From JAAEEP01 sp035529155 (lineage in GTDB: Archaea > Thermoplasmatota > Thermoplasmata > Methanomassiliicoccales > JAAEEP01), in NCBI GenBank assembly GCA_035529155.1, contig DATKXF010000009.1, positions 1 through 6,537 of the forward strand: 6,537 nucleotides of DNA, given 5' to 3'. The position numbers and the translations under genes were made by a program. A model generated the notes under the pieces. The model ran no database searches and was not told the DNA's origin. It saw nothing but the letters and a program-made list of their open reading frames with translations. Positions 1-5,736 of the stretch are shown here, piece after piece. Position 1 is the first letter of the stretch; every line of letters starts with the position of its first letter.

Positions 1-626
1 ACGCCGAGGATAGGATGGTGAAGACCTACTCTGGTGGGATGAGGAAGAGATTGGAGCTAGCAGAAGGATTGGTACATCACCCCAAGGTCCTTTTCTTGGA
101 CGAACCAACGCTCGGGCTCGATGTCCAGACCAGGGCAGTCATGTGGGAACACATCCTGGACCTGAAGAAGAAGCACAACACGACTATCTTCCTCACCACC
201 CACTATCTTGAGGAAGCGGACTCCCTTTGCGACCGGATAGCGATCATCGATCACGGGAAGATCGTGGCCCTGGATTCCCCTAGACAACTCAAGGCAAGTC
301 TCGGAGGAGACGTCATCGAGGTCAGTGTCGAGAGTGAGGTTGATAGCCCCGACTCGATTACTGGTATACCGGGTGTCATCGAGGTCCAATTCTCTGAAGG
401 GAAATACAGGATAAAGGTGACTCGCGGAGAGGAAGTGACTCCCGGCGTACTCAAGATGCTATGGGATCAAGGTGTGGTAGTCAAATCGGTGAACATCAGC
501 CAGCCCAACCTGGATCAGGTTTTCATGGAGTATACTGGTCGATCGCTCAGGGATGCCATGCAGTCATCGGTGCAGGACCGGGGGCAAAGAATGGCCAGGG
601 CCATGCAGGCAAGAAGGAGGCGCTGA
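1..626 (+). CDS. ABC transporter ATP-binding protein, DrrA-like (5' partial)
   Basis: This is the C-terminal two thirds of an ABC ATPase. The frame is open from the window edge (first full codon at 3), so the start and the Walker A half lie upstream. Counting from that codon, the ABC signature YSGGM is at residues 9-13, Walker B VLFLDE at 29-34 followed by the D-loop GLD at 38-40, and the switch histidine in LTTH at 67. After about residue 100 comes a C-terminal domain of the kind found in DrrA-type exporter ATPases (GDVIEVSVE onward), ending in a basic tail (RARAMQARRRR region). The protein would energise export by the membrane partner encoded 1 nt downstream. The tail codons also contain the ribosome binding site of that partner. 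The substrate cannot be told from sequence; drug, lipid or other small-molecule export are all possible. The family call is secure and the substrate is unknown. Confidence 0.93.
   Translation, partial: AEDRMVKTYSGGMRKRLELAEGLVHHPKVLFLDEPTLGLDVQTRAVMWEHILDLKKKHNTTIFLTTHYLEEADSLCDRIAIIDHGKIVALDSPRQLKASLGGDVIEVSVESEVDSPDSITGIPGVIEVQFSEGKYRIKVTRGEEVTPGVLKMLWDQGVVVKSVNISQPNLDQVFMEYTGRSLRDAMQSSVQDRGQRMARAMQARRRR
614..620 (+). promoter_or_regulatory. Ribosome binding site deciding the permease start
   Basis: AAGGAGG lies 7 nt upstream of the ATG at 628, inside the last codons of the ATPase gene. It supports 628 as the permease start rather than the in-frame ATG at 553, which would overlap the ATPase gene by 74 nt. 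Confidence 0.8.
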
Positions 627-627
627 G

Positions 628-1458
628 ATGCTTAGGGAGACCATGGCCTTGACGGTCAGGGAACTGAAGCACTGGTATCGTGTCAAGGTGCAGGTCTTCA
701 TGACGATGATAATGCCTCTAGTATGGCTGGGACTGTTCGGACAGGCGTTCAGGTTGGAGGAGCTGGCCATGGGGCCTGGCGTCCCTCCTGATATGGTTCA
801 GAACCTCTTTGCCGGTGCACCCAACTACTTCTCGTTCATGGCCATAGGCATGCTGTGCGTAATGGTTCTCTTCACCTGCATGTTCAGCGGCATGTCAGTG
901 GTCTGGGACAGAAGGTTCGGCTTCCTTACCAAGTTGCAGGTTGCCCCGATCCAGAGGGGCATCATACCTATGTCCAGAGTCCTGTCTTCGGTTACAAGGG
1001 CGCTCATCCAGTCGCTCATAATATTCATTATCGCTCTGGCATTTGCCTATATACCCGGTTTGGTGGGCTTGGAAATAGGTCCTAGTTTTGGGATAGTCGA
1101 ACTGCTGCTGATGGTGGTCATACTCACTCTGCTTGCGCTCGGGTTCGCAGCCATCTTCACCACAATAGCTCTCACCATAGAGAACCAGGAGACCCTGATT
1201 GGCGTGATAAATCTGCTCAATCTGCCCATCATGTTCGCCTCAGCCGCTCTCTTCCCGACCGCTTTTATGCCCGACTGGCTTAAGAGCGTGGCAAATCTGA
1301 ACCCCATCACCTGGGCCGCGGATGGCATTAGGCAGCTGGTGTTTGAGAACCCTCAACCCATCTACGACTTGTCCATAGACATTCTCGGGCTGGTAATCTT
1401 TGCTGGATCATTTCTCCTACTTGGCTGGTTCTTTGCCAGGCGCGTCCTGAACAGGTAG
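628..1458 (+). CDS. ABC-2 type transporter permease
   Basis: This is a 276-residue integral membrane protein of the ABC-2 exporter family, the membrane half of the transporter whose ATPase is encoded just upstream (stop at 626, start at 628). About six hydrophobic segments are visible: roughly residues 16-38, 68-92, 125-150, 155-185, 190-215 and 248-270. This is the usual six-helix ABC-2 topology. A short soluble stretch with VVWDRRFGFL follows the second helix, as in DrrB-like permeases, where a conserved Arg/Glu-type loop lies there. The C-terminus is positively charged (FARRVLNR), consistent with a cytoplasmic end. The start at 628 is chosen for its Shine-Dalgarno site at 614-620 and the tight coupling to the preceding gene. 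The longer ORF from 553 is an out-of-frame read-through of the ATPase region. The transported substrate is unknown. Confidence 0.92.
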   Translation: MLRETMALTVRELKHWYRVKVQVFMTMIMPLVWLGLFGQAFRLEELAMGPGVPPDMVQNLFAGAPNYFSFMAIGMLCVMVLFTCMFSGMSVVWDRRFGFLTKLQVAPIQRGIIPMSRVLSSVTRALIQSLIIFIIALAFAYIPGLVGLEIGPSFGIVELLLMVVILTLLALGFAAIFTTIALTIENQETLIGVINLLNLPIMFASAALFPTAFMPDWLKSVANLNPITWAADGIRQLVFENPQPIYDLSIDILGLVIFAGSFLLLGWFFARRVLNR

Positions 1459-1460
1459 GC

Positions 1461-2261
1461 TCAATCCTCAAGGGATTCCAAGGTATCCTTTATCTCCGAT
1501 ATCGCCGTGACAACGTCCTCGGTTCCCTCGACATCCATGGGGGACATACCCATCAGATCCGCCTCCACAAGCATTGTGTTAAATGGAATAACGGCGAGGA
1601 CCGGGATGTCGTTTTCTTTAAGCCGTTCCTTAACCTTGATGGCTGCTTTTTCCGAGTGAACCTTATTGATGACCGCAACGACCCTCTTTATCCCTATCTC
1701 CGAAGCAAGGCCCTTGATGGTAACCGCGATATCCACCGAGCGCATTCCTGGTTCAACCACGATTATCATCACATCCATGTGTTTGGAACTCCCCCTTCCG
1801 AGATGCTCGAGACCGGCCTCCATATCCATTATGAGGTACTGATCATCCTCCAGGACAAGGTGTTTCAGGAGGCTCTTGAGGAGTGCGCTCTCCGGACAGA
1901 AGCAACCCCCTCCGCCGGTCTTGATGGTCCCTAAGACAAGGAGACGAACTCCATCCTTACCTTCGATCGCGAATCGTTTGGCCAGGTCGTCCACCTTCGG
2001 GTTCATCTTGAACACCCCCCCGTATCCAGAACCCGGCTTGACCCCCGTCCTTTCCTCGATCATGTCCAGCATCTTAGATAGCGGGGTAATTTCGTAGCTC
2101 ACTTCGCTAGGCACACCTATCGCGCTAGCCAGGTTCGAAGCAGGATCGGCATCCAGGACCAAGATGTCCTTCCCCTCCCGACCTATAAGCCTTGCCAGGA
2201 TTCCAGCCACGGTGGTCTTCCCAACCCCCCCCTTTCCAGATACCGCGATCTTCAAGGCCAT
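1461..2261 (-). CDS. cooC: CooC-type nickel insertion ATPase (CO dehydrogenase maturation factor)
   Basis: This 266-residue SIMIBI/MinD-class P-loop ATPase has all the CooC landmarks. The deviant Walker A GKGGVGKTT is at residues 9-17 with signature lysine K10. DADP at 37-40 is the switch I aspartate region. The CxC pair C120/C122 sits in GGGGCFCPE, followed by switch II MDMEAGLEH at 145-153 and the base-binding NK at 199-200. In characterised CooC proteins the CxC pair binds nickel or zinc at the dimer interface, and ATP hydrolysis supports nickel insertion into the C-cluster of CO dehydrogenase. Related family members act on other nickel enzymes. The ATG abuts the TAG stop of the CooT-like gene (TAGATG), and no strong ribosome binding site is visible, so translation is probably coupled. 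The gene ends 2 nt from the convergent permease stop. No CODH gene is in the window, so the client is inferred. The CxC motif separates it from plain MinD/ParA ATPases. Confidence 0.9.
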   Translation of the reverse strand: MALKIAVSGKGGVGKTTVAGILARLIGREGKDILVLDADPASNLASAIGVPSEVSYEITPLSKMLDMIEERTGVKPGSGYGGVFKMNPKVDDLAKRFAIEGKDGVRLLVLGTIKTGGGGCFCPESALLKSLLKHLVLEDDQYLIMDMEAGLEHLGRGSSKHMDVMIIVVEPGMRSVDIAVTIKGLASEIGIKRVVAVINKVHSEKAAIKVKERLKENDIPVLAVIPFNTMLVEADLMGMSPMDVEGTEDVVTAISEIKDTLESLED

Positions 2262-2459
2262 CTACACACGCTCGAAAACGAGGCCATGACTCAGGAGGTT
2301 TGCCTCCTTGAAGCGAACGTTCTCCAGAATAATGTGCTCACCGATGATGTTGGTAAGCCTGACCGAGGAACCGTCCATCACTATCCGGGTGACGTCCTGC
2401 ATTATCTCGGAAACCTCTCCCTCTTCATCGAGGTAGACCGTAGATTCACACATGCACAT
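2262..2459 (-). CDS. cooT: CooT-like small nickel-binding protein
   Basis: This 65-residue protein begins MCMCESTVYL and continues with a small beta-rich domain (EVSEIMQDVTRIV, VRLTNIIGEHIILENVRFKEANLL). That matches the CooT pattern of about 65 residues with an N-terminal Met-Cys and the ESTVYL strand. In Rhodospirillum rubrum, CooT is a dimeric nickel-binding accessory protein for CO dehydrogenase in which Cys2 is needed for metal binding. A much longer frame runs up to 2600, but that part overlaps the upstream gene and lacks family resemblance. ATGs at 2459 and 2453 each place a cysteine at position 2. An AGGA 5 nt before 2459 favours the first, giving a doubled Met-Cys. The stop directly abuts the cooC ATG, so the two are surely cotranscribed. 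The family call is strong, and the exact start is uncertain by two codons. Confidence 0.83.
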   Translation of the reverse strand: MCMCESTVYLDEEGEVSEIMQDVTRIVMDGSSVRLTNIIGEHIILENVRFKEANLLSHGLVFERV

Positions 2460-2526
2460 TAGATTCCTGGCCGATGTATTTAACAACTGGGATTGTCCAC
2501 TCTCTGGAAGCGGTATGAGGGCGAAT

Positions 2527-2976
2527 TCAACCTTGATCAACGATCTTCGCGGTGTTATCGTATTCCGCCACCTTTTTGTAACCGTCCCCGTAGAACACAT
2601 ATCTCACCGGAACCCTAAGTTGAAGGCCCGTCCAGTAAGGGCATCTGGTGCATTTGTAACCAAGGGTTACAGTTCCTCCGAATATGGTTTCGTTCCTGAT
2701 CCGCCGCATCTTCGAACCGCACACCGGGCATCGGCTGTACCTACTCTTCTCCTCGCTCTCTCTGCAGTGAATCTCGATCTTCGCTGCCCCGCTGTCTATG
2801 GCCACCCTCCTGGTTCTCTCCTCACTGGCGGTGTAATCTTTTTCGATACTTCTCAGTTTCTTAAGAACTAGTTGGGTGAGCTTTCTCTGTGAGCCAACCA
2901 TGGGGCGCTTTTGAAGGACAGCACTTATCGCATCAGCCAGTACTTCTTTGGAGGGGATGCGGTAGCTCATGGGCAT
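2527..2976 (-). CDS. Conserved C4 zinc-ribbon protein upstream of cooT-cooC
   Basis: A 149-residue protein I do not recognise as a named family. Residues about 8-65 are predicted mostly helical and rich in Lys/Arg (EVLADAISAVLQ, QRKLTQLVLKKLRS, EERTRRVAIDSG), resembling a small winged-helix-like fold. Next comes a short strand (AAKIEIHCRES), then a C4 zinc ribbon with CPVCG at 83-87 and CTRCPYWTG from 109, separated by 22 residues. A basic/aromatic tail follows. Such ribbons bind nucleic acid or act as structural zinc sites, so a regulator or an RNA/protein-binding factor is possible. It is first in the minus-strand unit, 67 nt before cooT, suggesting a linked role in nickel/CODH maturation or its control. 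The start is uncertain: ATG 2976 (GAAGG 8 nt upstream) is preferred, ATG 2970 is possible, and a TTG at 3033 would add 19 residues. Confidence 0.78.
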   Translation of the reverse strand: MPMSYRIPSKEVLADAISAVLQKRPMVGSQRKLTQLVLKKLRSIEKDYTASEERTRRVAIDSGAAKIEIHCRESEEKSRYSRCPVCGSKMRRIRNETIFGGTVTLGYKCTRCPYWTGLQLRVPVRYVFYGDGYKKVAEYDNTAKIVDQG

Positions 2977-3029
2977 GGGAATAGCCTTCGGGGTAAACAA
3001 ATCTTCCTGCCGTTTAAGGAAAAAAGTCG

Positions 3030-3046
3030 ACAATATTCCATATTCT
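3030..3046 (-). promoter_or_regulatory. Candidate TATA region for the zinc-ribbon/cooT/cooC unit
   Basis: On the minus strand the segment reads AGAATATGGAATATTG, AT-rich and TATA-like. A start of transcription about 25 nt downstream would give a leader of about 30 nt before ATG 2976. It is one of several AT-rich options (another is around 3049-3056), and the assignment rests only on spacing. Confidence 0.25.
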
Positions 3047-3141
3047 GTCTAGATAATGAGACAAACTACCCGACCGTAAAGGTATGTTCGCTTGGCACGG
3101 GCAGAAGTCTAACTCGGGAGTACTTAATTCCCATCCAAATG

Positions 3142-3173
3142 TTTTCGTTTGGGGACTCATGACTGTACGAAAA
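3142..3173. repeat. Inverted repeat TTTTCGT/ACGAAAA in divergent intergenic region
   Basis: TTTTCGT at 3142-3148 and ACGAAAA at 3167-3173 form a perfect 7-bp inverted repeat with an 18-nt spacer. It sits between two divergent genes, just upstream of a candidate TATA element for the plus-strand gene. A second, overlapping short inverted repeat, CCAAA (3135-3139) with TTTGG (3148-3152), shares its right arm. These may be a regulator binding site or chance; no known operator is recognised. Apart from these and the candidate promoters, nothing else was found in 2977-3228. Confidence 0.35.
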
Positions 3174-3184
3174 GAGAAATAGAA
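3173..3184 (+). promoter_or_regulatory. Candidate TATA element for the cyclic-2,3-diphosphoglycerate synthetase gene
   Basis: The segment AGAGAAATAGAA is AT-rich. A transcription start about 25 nt downstream (near 3205) would leave a leader of about 24 nt containing the ribosome binding site at 3218-3224. The match to a TATA box is weak, and the AT-rich stretch around 3198-3208 is an alternative. Confidence 0.27.
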
Positions 3185-3217
3185 ACAGTTCAATCATGAA
3201 TTGATATCTGATGAATC

Positions 3218-3224
3218 GAGGTGA
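3218..3224 (+). promoter_or_regulatory. Ribosome binding site fixing a GTG start
   Basis: GAGGTGA lies just before the GTG at 3229, with 7 nt between GAGG and the start codon. The in-frame ATG at 3211 has no such site and would place this element inside the coding region, so the GTG is preferred. Confidence 0.7.
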
Positions 3225-3228
3225 ACTA

Positions 3229-4575
3229 GTGGAAAGAATCAAGGTCATCATTATGGGGGCAGCGGGAAGGGACTTTCATAACTTCAACACCTACTTCAGG
3301 GACAATGAGACCTATGAGGTTGTGGCTTTCACTGCATCACAAATTCCCAACATTGAGGGGCGGTGTTATCCGGCAGAGCTCGCTGGAAAGTTCTATCCCA
3401 AAGGGATTCCAATATTTCCAGAGGAGTATCTCCCAGGCCTCATCAGGGAGCATCGTGTAGAGCAGGTCGTTTTCGCCTACAGCGACATATCCCACATGGA
3501 CCTCATGCACAAGGCCTCCTGGATCCTCTGCATCGGGGCGGATTTTAGGTTGATGGGTAACCCGAAGATCGTGCTGAAGTCCAGCGTCCCGGTGATATCC
3601 GTTTGCGCCGTCAGAACCGGAAGCGGAAAGAGCCAGACCTCCAGAAAGATATGCAATATCCTTAGGAAGCGAGGTCTTAGGGTCGTGGCCATCAGACACC
3701 CAATGCCTTATGGTAATCTGGTGAAACAGGCGGTTCAGAGATTCGCAAGCTATGATGATCTTGATATTCACGAATGCACAATCGAGGAAAGGGAGGAGTT
3801 CGAGCCGCTCGTCGACATTGGAATCGTCGTCTATGCAGGAGTTGACTATGAAAGGATCCTCCGGGAAGCGGAGAAGGAAGCAGACATAATCATATGGGAT
3901 GGCGGTAACAATGATACTCCCTTCTATAGATCAGATCTTCACATCGTTGTGGCCGATCCACACAGACCAGGGCATGAGGTGAATTATCATCCTGGGGAGA
4001 CCAATCTGAGGATGGCCGATGTGGTGATCATAAACAAGATCCAGACAGCCGACCGGCAGAATATCCTGACGGTTTGGAACAACATCGAGAGATTGAATCC
4101 CTCTGCGATCGTCATCGAGGCAGCATCCACCATGTGCGTTGATGAGCCTGAGCTTATCCGGGGGAAGCGCGCTCTCGTGGTAGAGGACGGACCGACAGTC
4201 ACCCATGGCGAGATGAAATATGGGGCAGGAACCTTCGCAGCAGAGAACTTCGGTGCGTCGGAGATAATCGACCCTCGCCCCTTCGCGGTGGATTCCATAC
4301 TTGACGCATTCAGAAAATACCCTCATATGGAAAAGGTCCTGCCCGCGATGGGTTATGGTAAGGAGCAGGTGAAGGATCTGGAGGAAACCATCAACCGGGC
4401 TGATTGTGACGTGGTGGTCTCCGGAACGCCGATAGACCTCCGCAGGGTCATCGATGTGAACAAACCCGTTGTTAGGGTGAGATACGAGCTCAATGAGATT
4501 GGTCACCCTGACTTAGAGGATGTACTCTCTTCGAGGCTGGATAAGTTGCTTTCCAAGCATGGTAGGAGAGAATGA
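3229..4575 (+). CDS. cpgS: Cyclic 2,3-diphosphoglycerate synthetase family P-loop protein
   Basis: This 448-residue protein matches the archaeal family of cyclic 2,3-diphosphoglycerate synthetase (about 460 residues in Methanothermus fervidus). That enzyme uses ATP to close 2,3-diphosphoglycerate into its cyclic anhydride, a compatible solute and phosphate store of several methanogens. Counting from the GTG, residues 5-115 form a Rossmann-like domain beginning KVIIMGAAGRDFHNF. The P-loop RTGSGKS is at 129-135, and family blocks RHPMPYG and AVQRFASYDDL follow. A Walker-B-like IIWDGGNNDTPF is at 221-232, and NKIQTAD near 269-275 resembles the base-recognition motif of GTPase relatives. The protein is cytoplasmic. 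The GTG start has a good ribosome binding site; an in-frame ATG at 3211 would add six residues. The same family is also annotated as a predicted GTPase, so the activity is by family and not proven. The gene stands alone, 45 nt before the tRNA gene. Confidence 0.8.
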   Translation: MERIKVIIMGAAGRDFHNFNTYFRDNETYEVVAFTASQIPNIEGRCYPAELAGKFYPKGIPIFPEEYLPGLIREHRVEQVVFAYSDISHMDLMHKASWILCIGADFRLMGNPKIVLKSSVPVISVCAVRTGSGKSQTSRKICNILRKRGLRVVAIRHPMPYGNLVKQAVQRFASYDDLDIHECTIEEREEFEPLVDIGIVVYAGVDYERILREAEKEADIIIWDGGNNDTPFYRSDLHIVVADPHRPGHEVNYHPGETNLRMADVVIINKIQTADRQNILTVWNNIERLNPSAIVIEAASTMCVDEPELIRGKRALVVEDGPTVTHGEMKYGAGTFAAENFGASEIIDPRPFAVDSILDAFRKYPHMEKVLPAMGYGKEQVKDLEETINRADCDVVVSGTPIDLRRVIDVNKPVVRVRYELNEIGHPDLEDVLSSRLDKLLSKHGRRE

Positions 4576-4588
4576 TTTGGGAAAAGGT

Positions 4589-4596
4589 GAAATATC
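4589..4596 (+). promoter_or_regulatory. Candidate TATA box for tRNA-Leu
   Basis: GAAATATC is centred about 28 nt upstream of the first tRNA base, the spacing expected for an archaeal TATA box when transcription starts at or just before the mature 5' end. Confidence 0.45.
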
Positions 4597-4620
4597 CTGC
4601 TTTCAATCATCGCACGAACT

Positions 4621-4732
4621 GCGGGGGTAGCCAAGCTTGGCCAAAGGCGCAGGACTTAAGAGATGGTCATTATGTTCCGTCTGAGACATCCTGTCTCATA
4701 GGAGTCCGTGGGTTCGAATCCCTCCCCCCGCA
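4621..4732 (+). tRNA. tRNA-Leu(UAA) with canonical archaeal intron
   Basis: The acceptor strands GCGGGGG (4621-4627) and CCCCCGC (4725-4731) pair fully, with discriminator A at 4732; CCA is not encoded. The D-stem is GCC/GGC (4630-4632, 4646-4648). The anticodon stem is CAGGA (4650-4654) with TCCTG (4689-4693). The loop reads CTTAAG, then an intron, then A4688, giving anticodon TAA at 4657-4659 with T33 and G37. The 14-nt variable arm (4694-4707) with CTC/GAG pairing is the class II long arm expected of Leu. The T-loop TTCGAAT (4713-4719) is standard, but the T-stem GTGGG/CCCTC contains one U-U mismatch at 50-64. The spliced length is 85 nt. The intron splits the gene at the canonical 37/38 position and its removal is needed to form a 7-nt anticodon loop. 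It decodes UUA, and UUG by wobble. Confidence 0.96.
4661..4687 (+). other. tRNA intron (27 nt) with bulge-helix-bulge splice motif
   Basis: Exon bases CUUA (4655-4658) can pair with intron bases UGAG (4682-4685) as the 4-bp central helix, with one G-U pair. The three-base bulges are AG^A (4659-4661) and AC^A (4686-4688), where ^ marks the cut after the second base. Inside the intron GAUGG (4662-4666) pairs with CCGUC (4677-4681), closing a 10-nt loop. On the other side lies the anticodon stem. This is the strict hBHBh' substrate of the archaeal splicing endonuclease. Confidence 0.93.
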
Positions 4733-4866
4733 CTTCCTTTAATTCATTGCTTCATAGGGGCATTCATATCCAAGCTAGCTACCATTTTGAGCCTATTTCC
4801 GTTTCATCAATGCGGCCTTAGAACCCGAGGGCTTCTGATCTGACATCTATGAACCCACAACTCAAC

Positions 4867-4874
4867 AAATATAT
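4867..4874 (+). promoter_or_regulatory. Candidate TATA box for the leaderless iron-sulfur protein gene
   Basis: AAATATAT is centred about 31 nt upstream of the ATG at 4902. With archaeal spacing, transcription would start within a few bases of that ATG. No Shine-Dalgarno-like sequence precedes the ATG, consistent with a leaderless mRNA. The rest of 4733-4866 shows no gene or structured element I can support. Confidence 0.5.
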
Positions 4875-4901
4875 CATTCACTGTGACATTCTCATATTAC
4901 G

Positions 4902-5708
4902 ATGGATTATCATCTAAAGAGCGAAATCAGGGCTAGATGCACCAAGTTAGATATTCCCATGGTTGGGGTGGCTTCAGCCTATCGCTGGGAGGACCCGCCA
5001 TTCTCACCCTGGATGCCAGAAGAATTCTATCCAGAATCCATCTTTCCTGAGGCACGATCCGTGATCGTTCTGGGATTGCCCATAACACTTCCGATTCTGG
5101 AGACCACTCCCTCCATACACTATCACGAGCTCTACAGAACTGTCAACTCCATTCTTGACCAACAGGGCTACCTTCTATCCACCATGTTGAACGAGAGGGG
5201 GCATCCATCAATCTGGATACCAAGAGATGGATACGGTAGTCTGGAAGTTCTAAAACAGAATCCTGTCGCTTTCTTCTCTCACCGTCATGCTGCCTTGCTG
5301 GCAGGACTCGGGAATTTCGGGGTCAACAACATGTTGCTCACGAAAGAGTATGGACCAAGGGTAAGGTTCGTCTCAGTGTTGACCTCGGCAGAGCTTCCAC
5401 CTGATCCTTTGATCGAGGAGCAACTCTGCATCAGATGCATGAGGTGTGTGGAGTCGTGTCCTACCAAAGCTCTCATCGAAGGGGATTATCCTCAATCTCT
5501 CACCAGGAAGGATAGGTGTACGGCTTGGAGTGACTCCCTTCGCAAGAAGCACATATCGCCCTGTGGCATTTGCATCAAGGTCTGTCCAGTCGGAGAAGAT
5601 AGAGAATTTTTCGGAAGATCCGAACCCGAGATATACGAAGATGGGAGAACCCCCCCACGACTCAAGAATGCATGGGAACATGTTAGATCGTATGGAGGTC
5701 TTGATTGA
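4902..5708 (+). CDS. QueG-like (epoxyqueuosine reductase superfamily) 2x[4Fe-4S] protein
   Basis: This 268-residue cytoplasmic protein has the QueG architecture: an N-terminal corrinoid-reductase-like domain, then two ferredoxin-type clusters. Visible marks are EARSVIVLGLP (50-60), AGLGNFGVNNMLL (134-146, the family's glycine-rich motif), GPRVRFVSVLTSAELPPD (151-168), CIRCMRCVESCPTKAL with C176, C179, C182 and C186, and C206 with CGICIKVCPVGED providing C221, C224 and C228. Both sets would bind [4Fe-4S] clusters. True QueG is longer (over 350 residues) and reduces epoxyqueuosine in tRNA with cobalamin. This protein lacks the C-terminal repeat region, and the usual acidic residue before the glycine motif is not evident (QNPVAFFSHRHA). 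Archaea generally make archaeosine rather than queuosine, so another reductive reaction is likely. It begins at an ATG with a TATA box at leaderless spacing and ends 28 nt from the convergent hydrolase gene. The superfamily is secure; the substrate is unknown. Confidence 0.82.
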   Translation: MDYHLKSEIRARCTKLDIPMVGVASAYRWEDPPFSPWMPEEFYPESIFPEARSVIVLGLPITLPILETTPSIHYHELYRTVNSILDQQGYLLSTMLNERGHPSIWIPRDGYGSLEVLKQNPVAFFSHRHAALLAGLGNFGVNNMLLTKEYGPRVRFVSVLTSAELPPDPLIEEQLCIRCMRCVESCPTKALIEGDYPQSLTRKDRCTAWSDSLRKKHISPCGICIKVCPVGEDREFFGRSEPEIYEDGRTPPRLKNAWEHVRSYGGLD

Positions 5709-5736
5709 AGAGAGACGGAAAGGAAACGAGTTGGAT

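Noticed and set aside
553..627. Upstream extension of the permease gene to an ATG at 553
   Set aside because: The added 25 residues are the ATPase gene read in another frame, and the ATG at 628 has a properly spaced AAGGAGG.
2460..2600. Extension of the CooT-like frame to 2600
   Set aside because: It overlaps the zinc-ribbon gene, does not resemble CooT, and removes the Met-Cys N-terminus that defines the family.
2452..2871. Plus-strand open frame of 139 codons opposite the zinc-ribbon and cooT genes
   Set aside because: It is antisense to genes with recognisable motifs, and its own translation shows no domain or ribosome binding site.
3211..3228. ATG at 3211 as start of the synthetase gene
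   Set aside because: No ribosome binding site precedes it, while GAGGTGA is well placed for the GTG at 3229.
3337..3771. Minus-strand open frame of 144 codons opposite the synthetase gene
   Set aside because: Antisense to the conserved N-terminal and P-loop regions; no supporting motif.
3931..4506. Minus-strand open frame of 191 codons inside the diphosphoglycerate synthetase gene
   Set aside because: It is fully antisense to a conserved gene, and its His/Asp/Ile-rich translation has no recognisable motif, so it is a shadow frame.
4733..4751. T-rich stretch after the tRNA as a terminator
   Set aside because: The T runs are only three bases long and there is no hairpin, so the signal is too weak to annotate.
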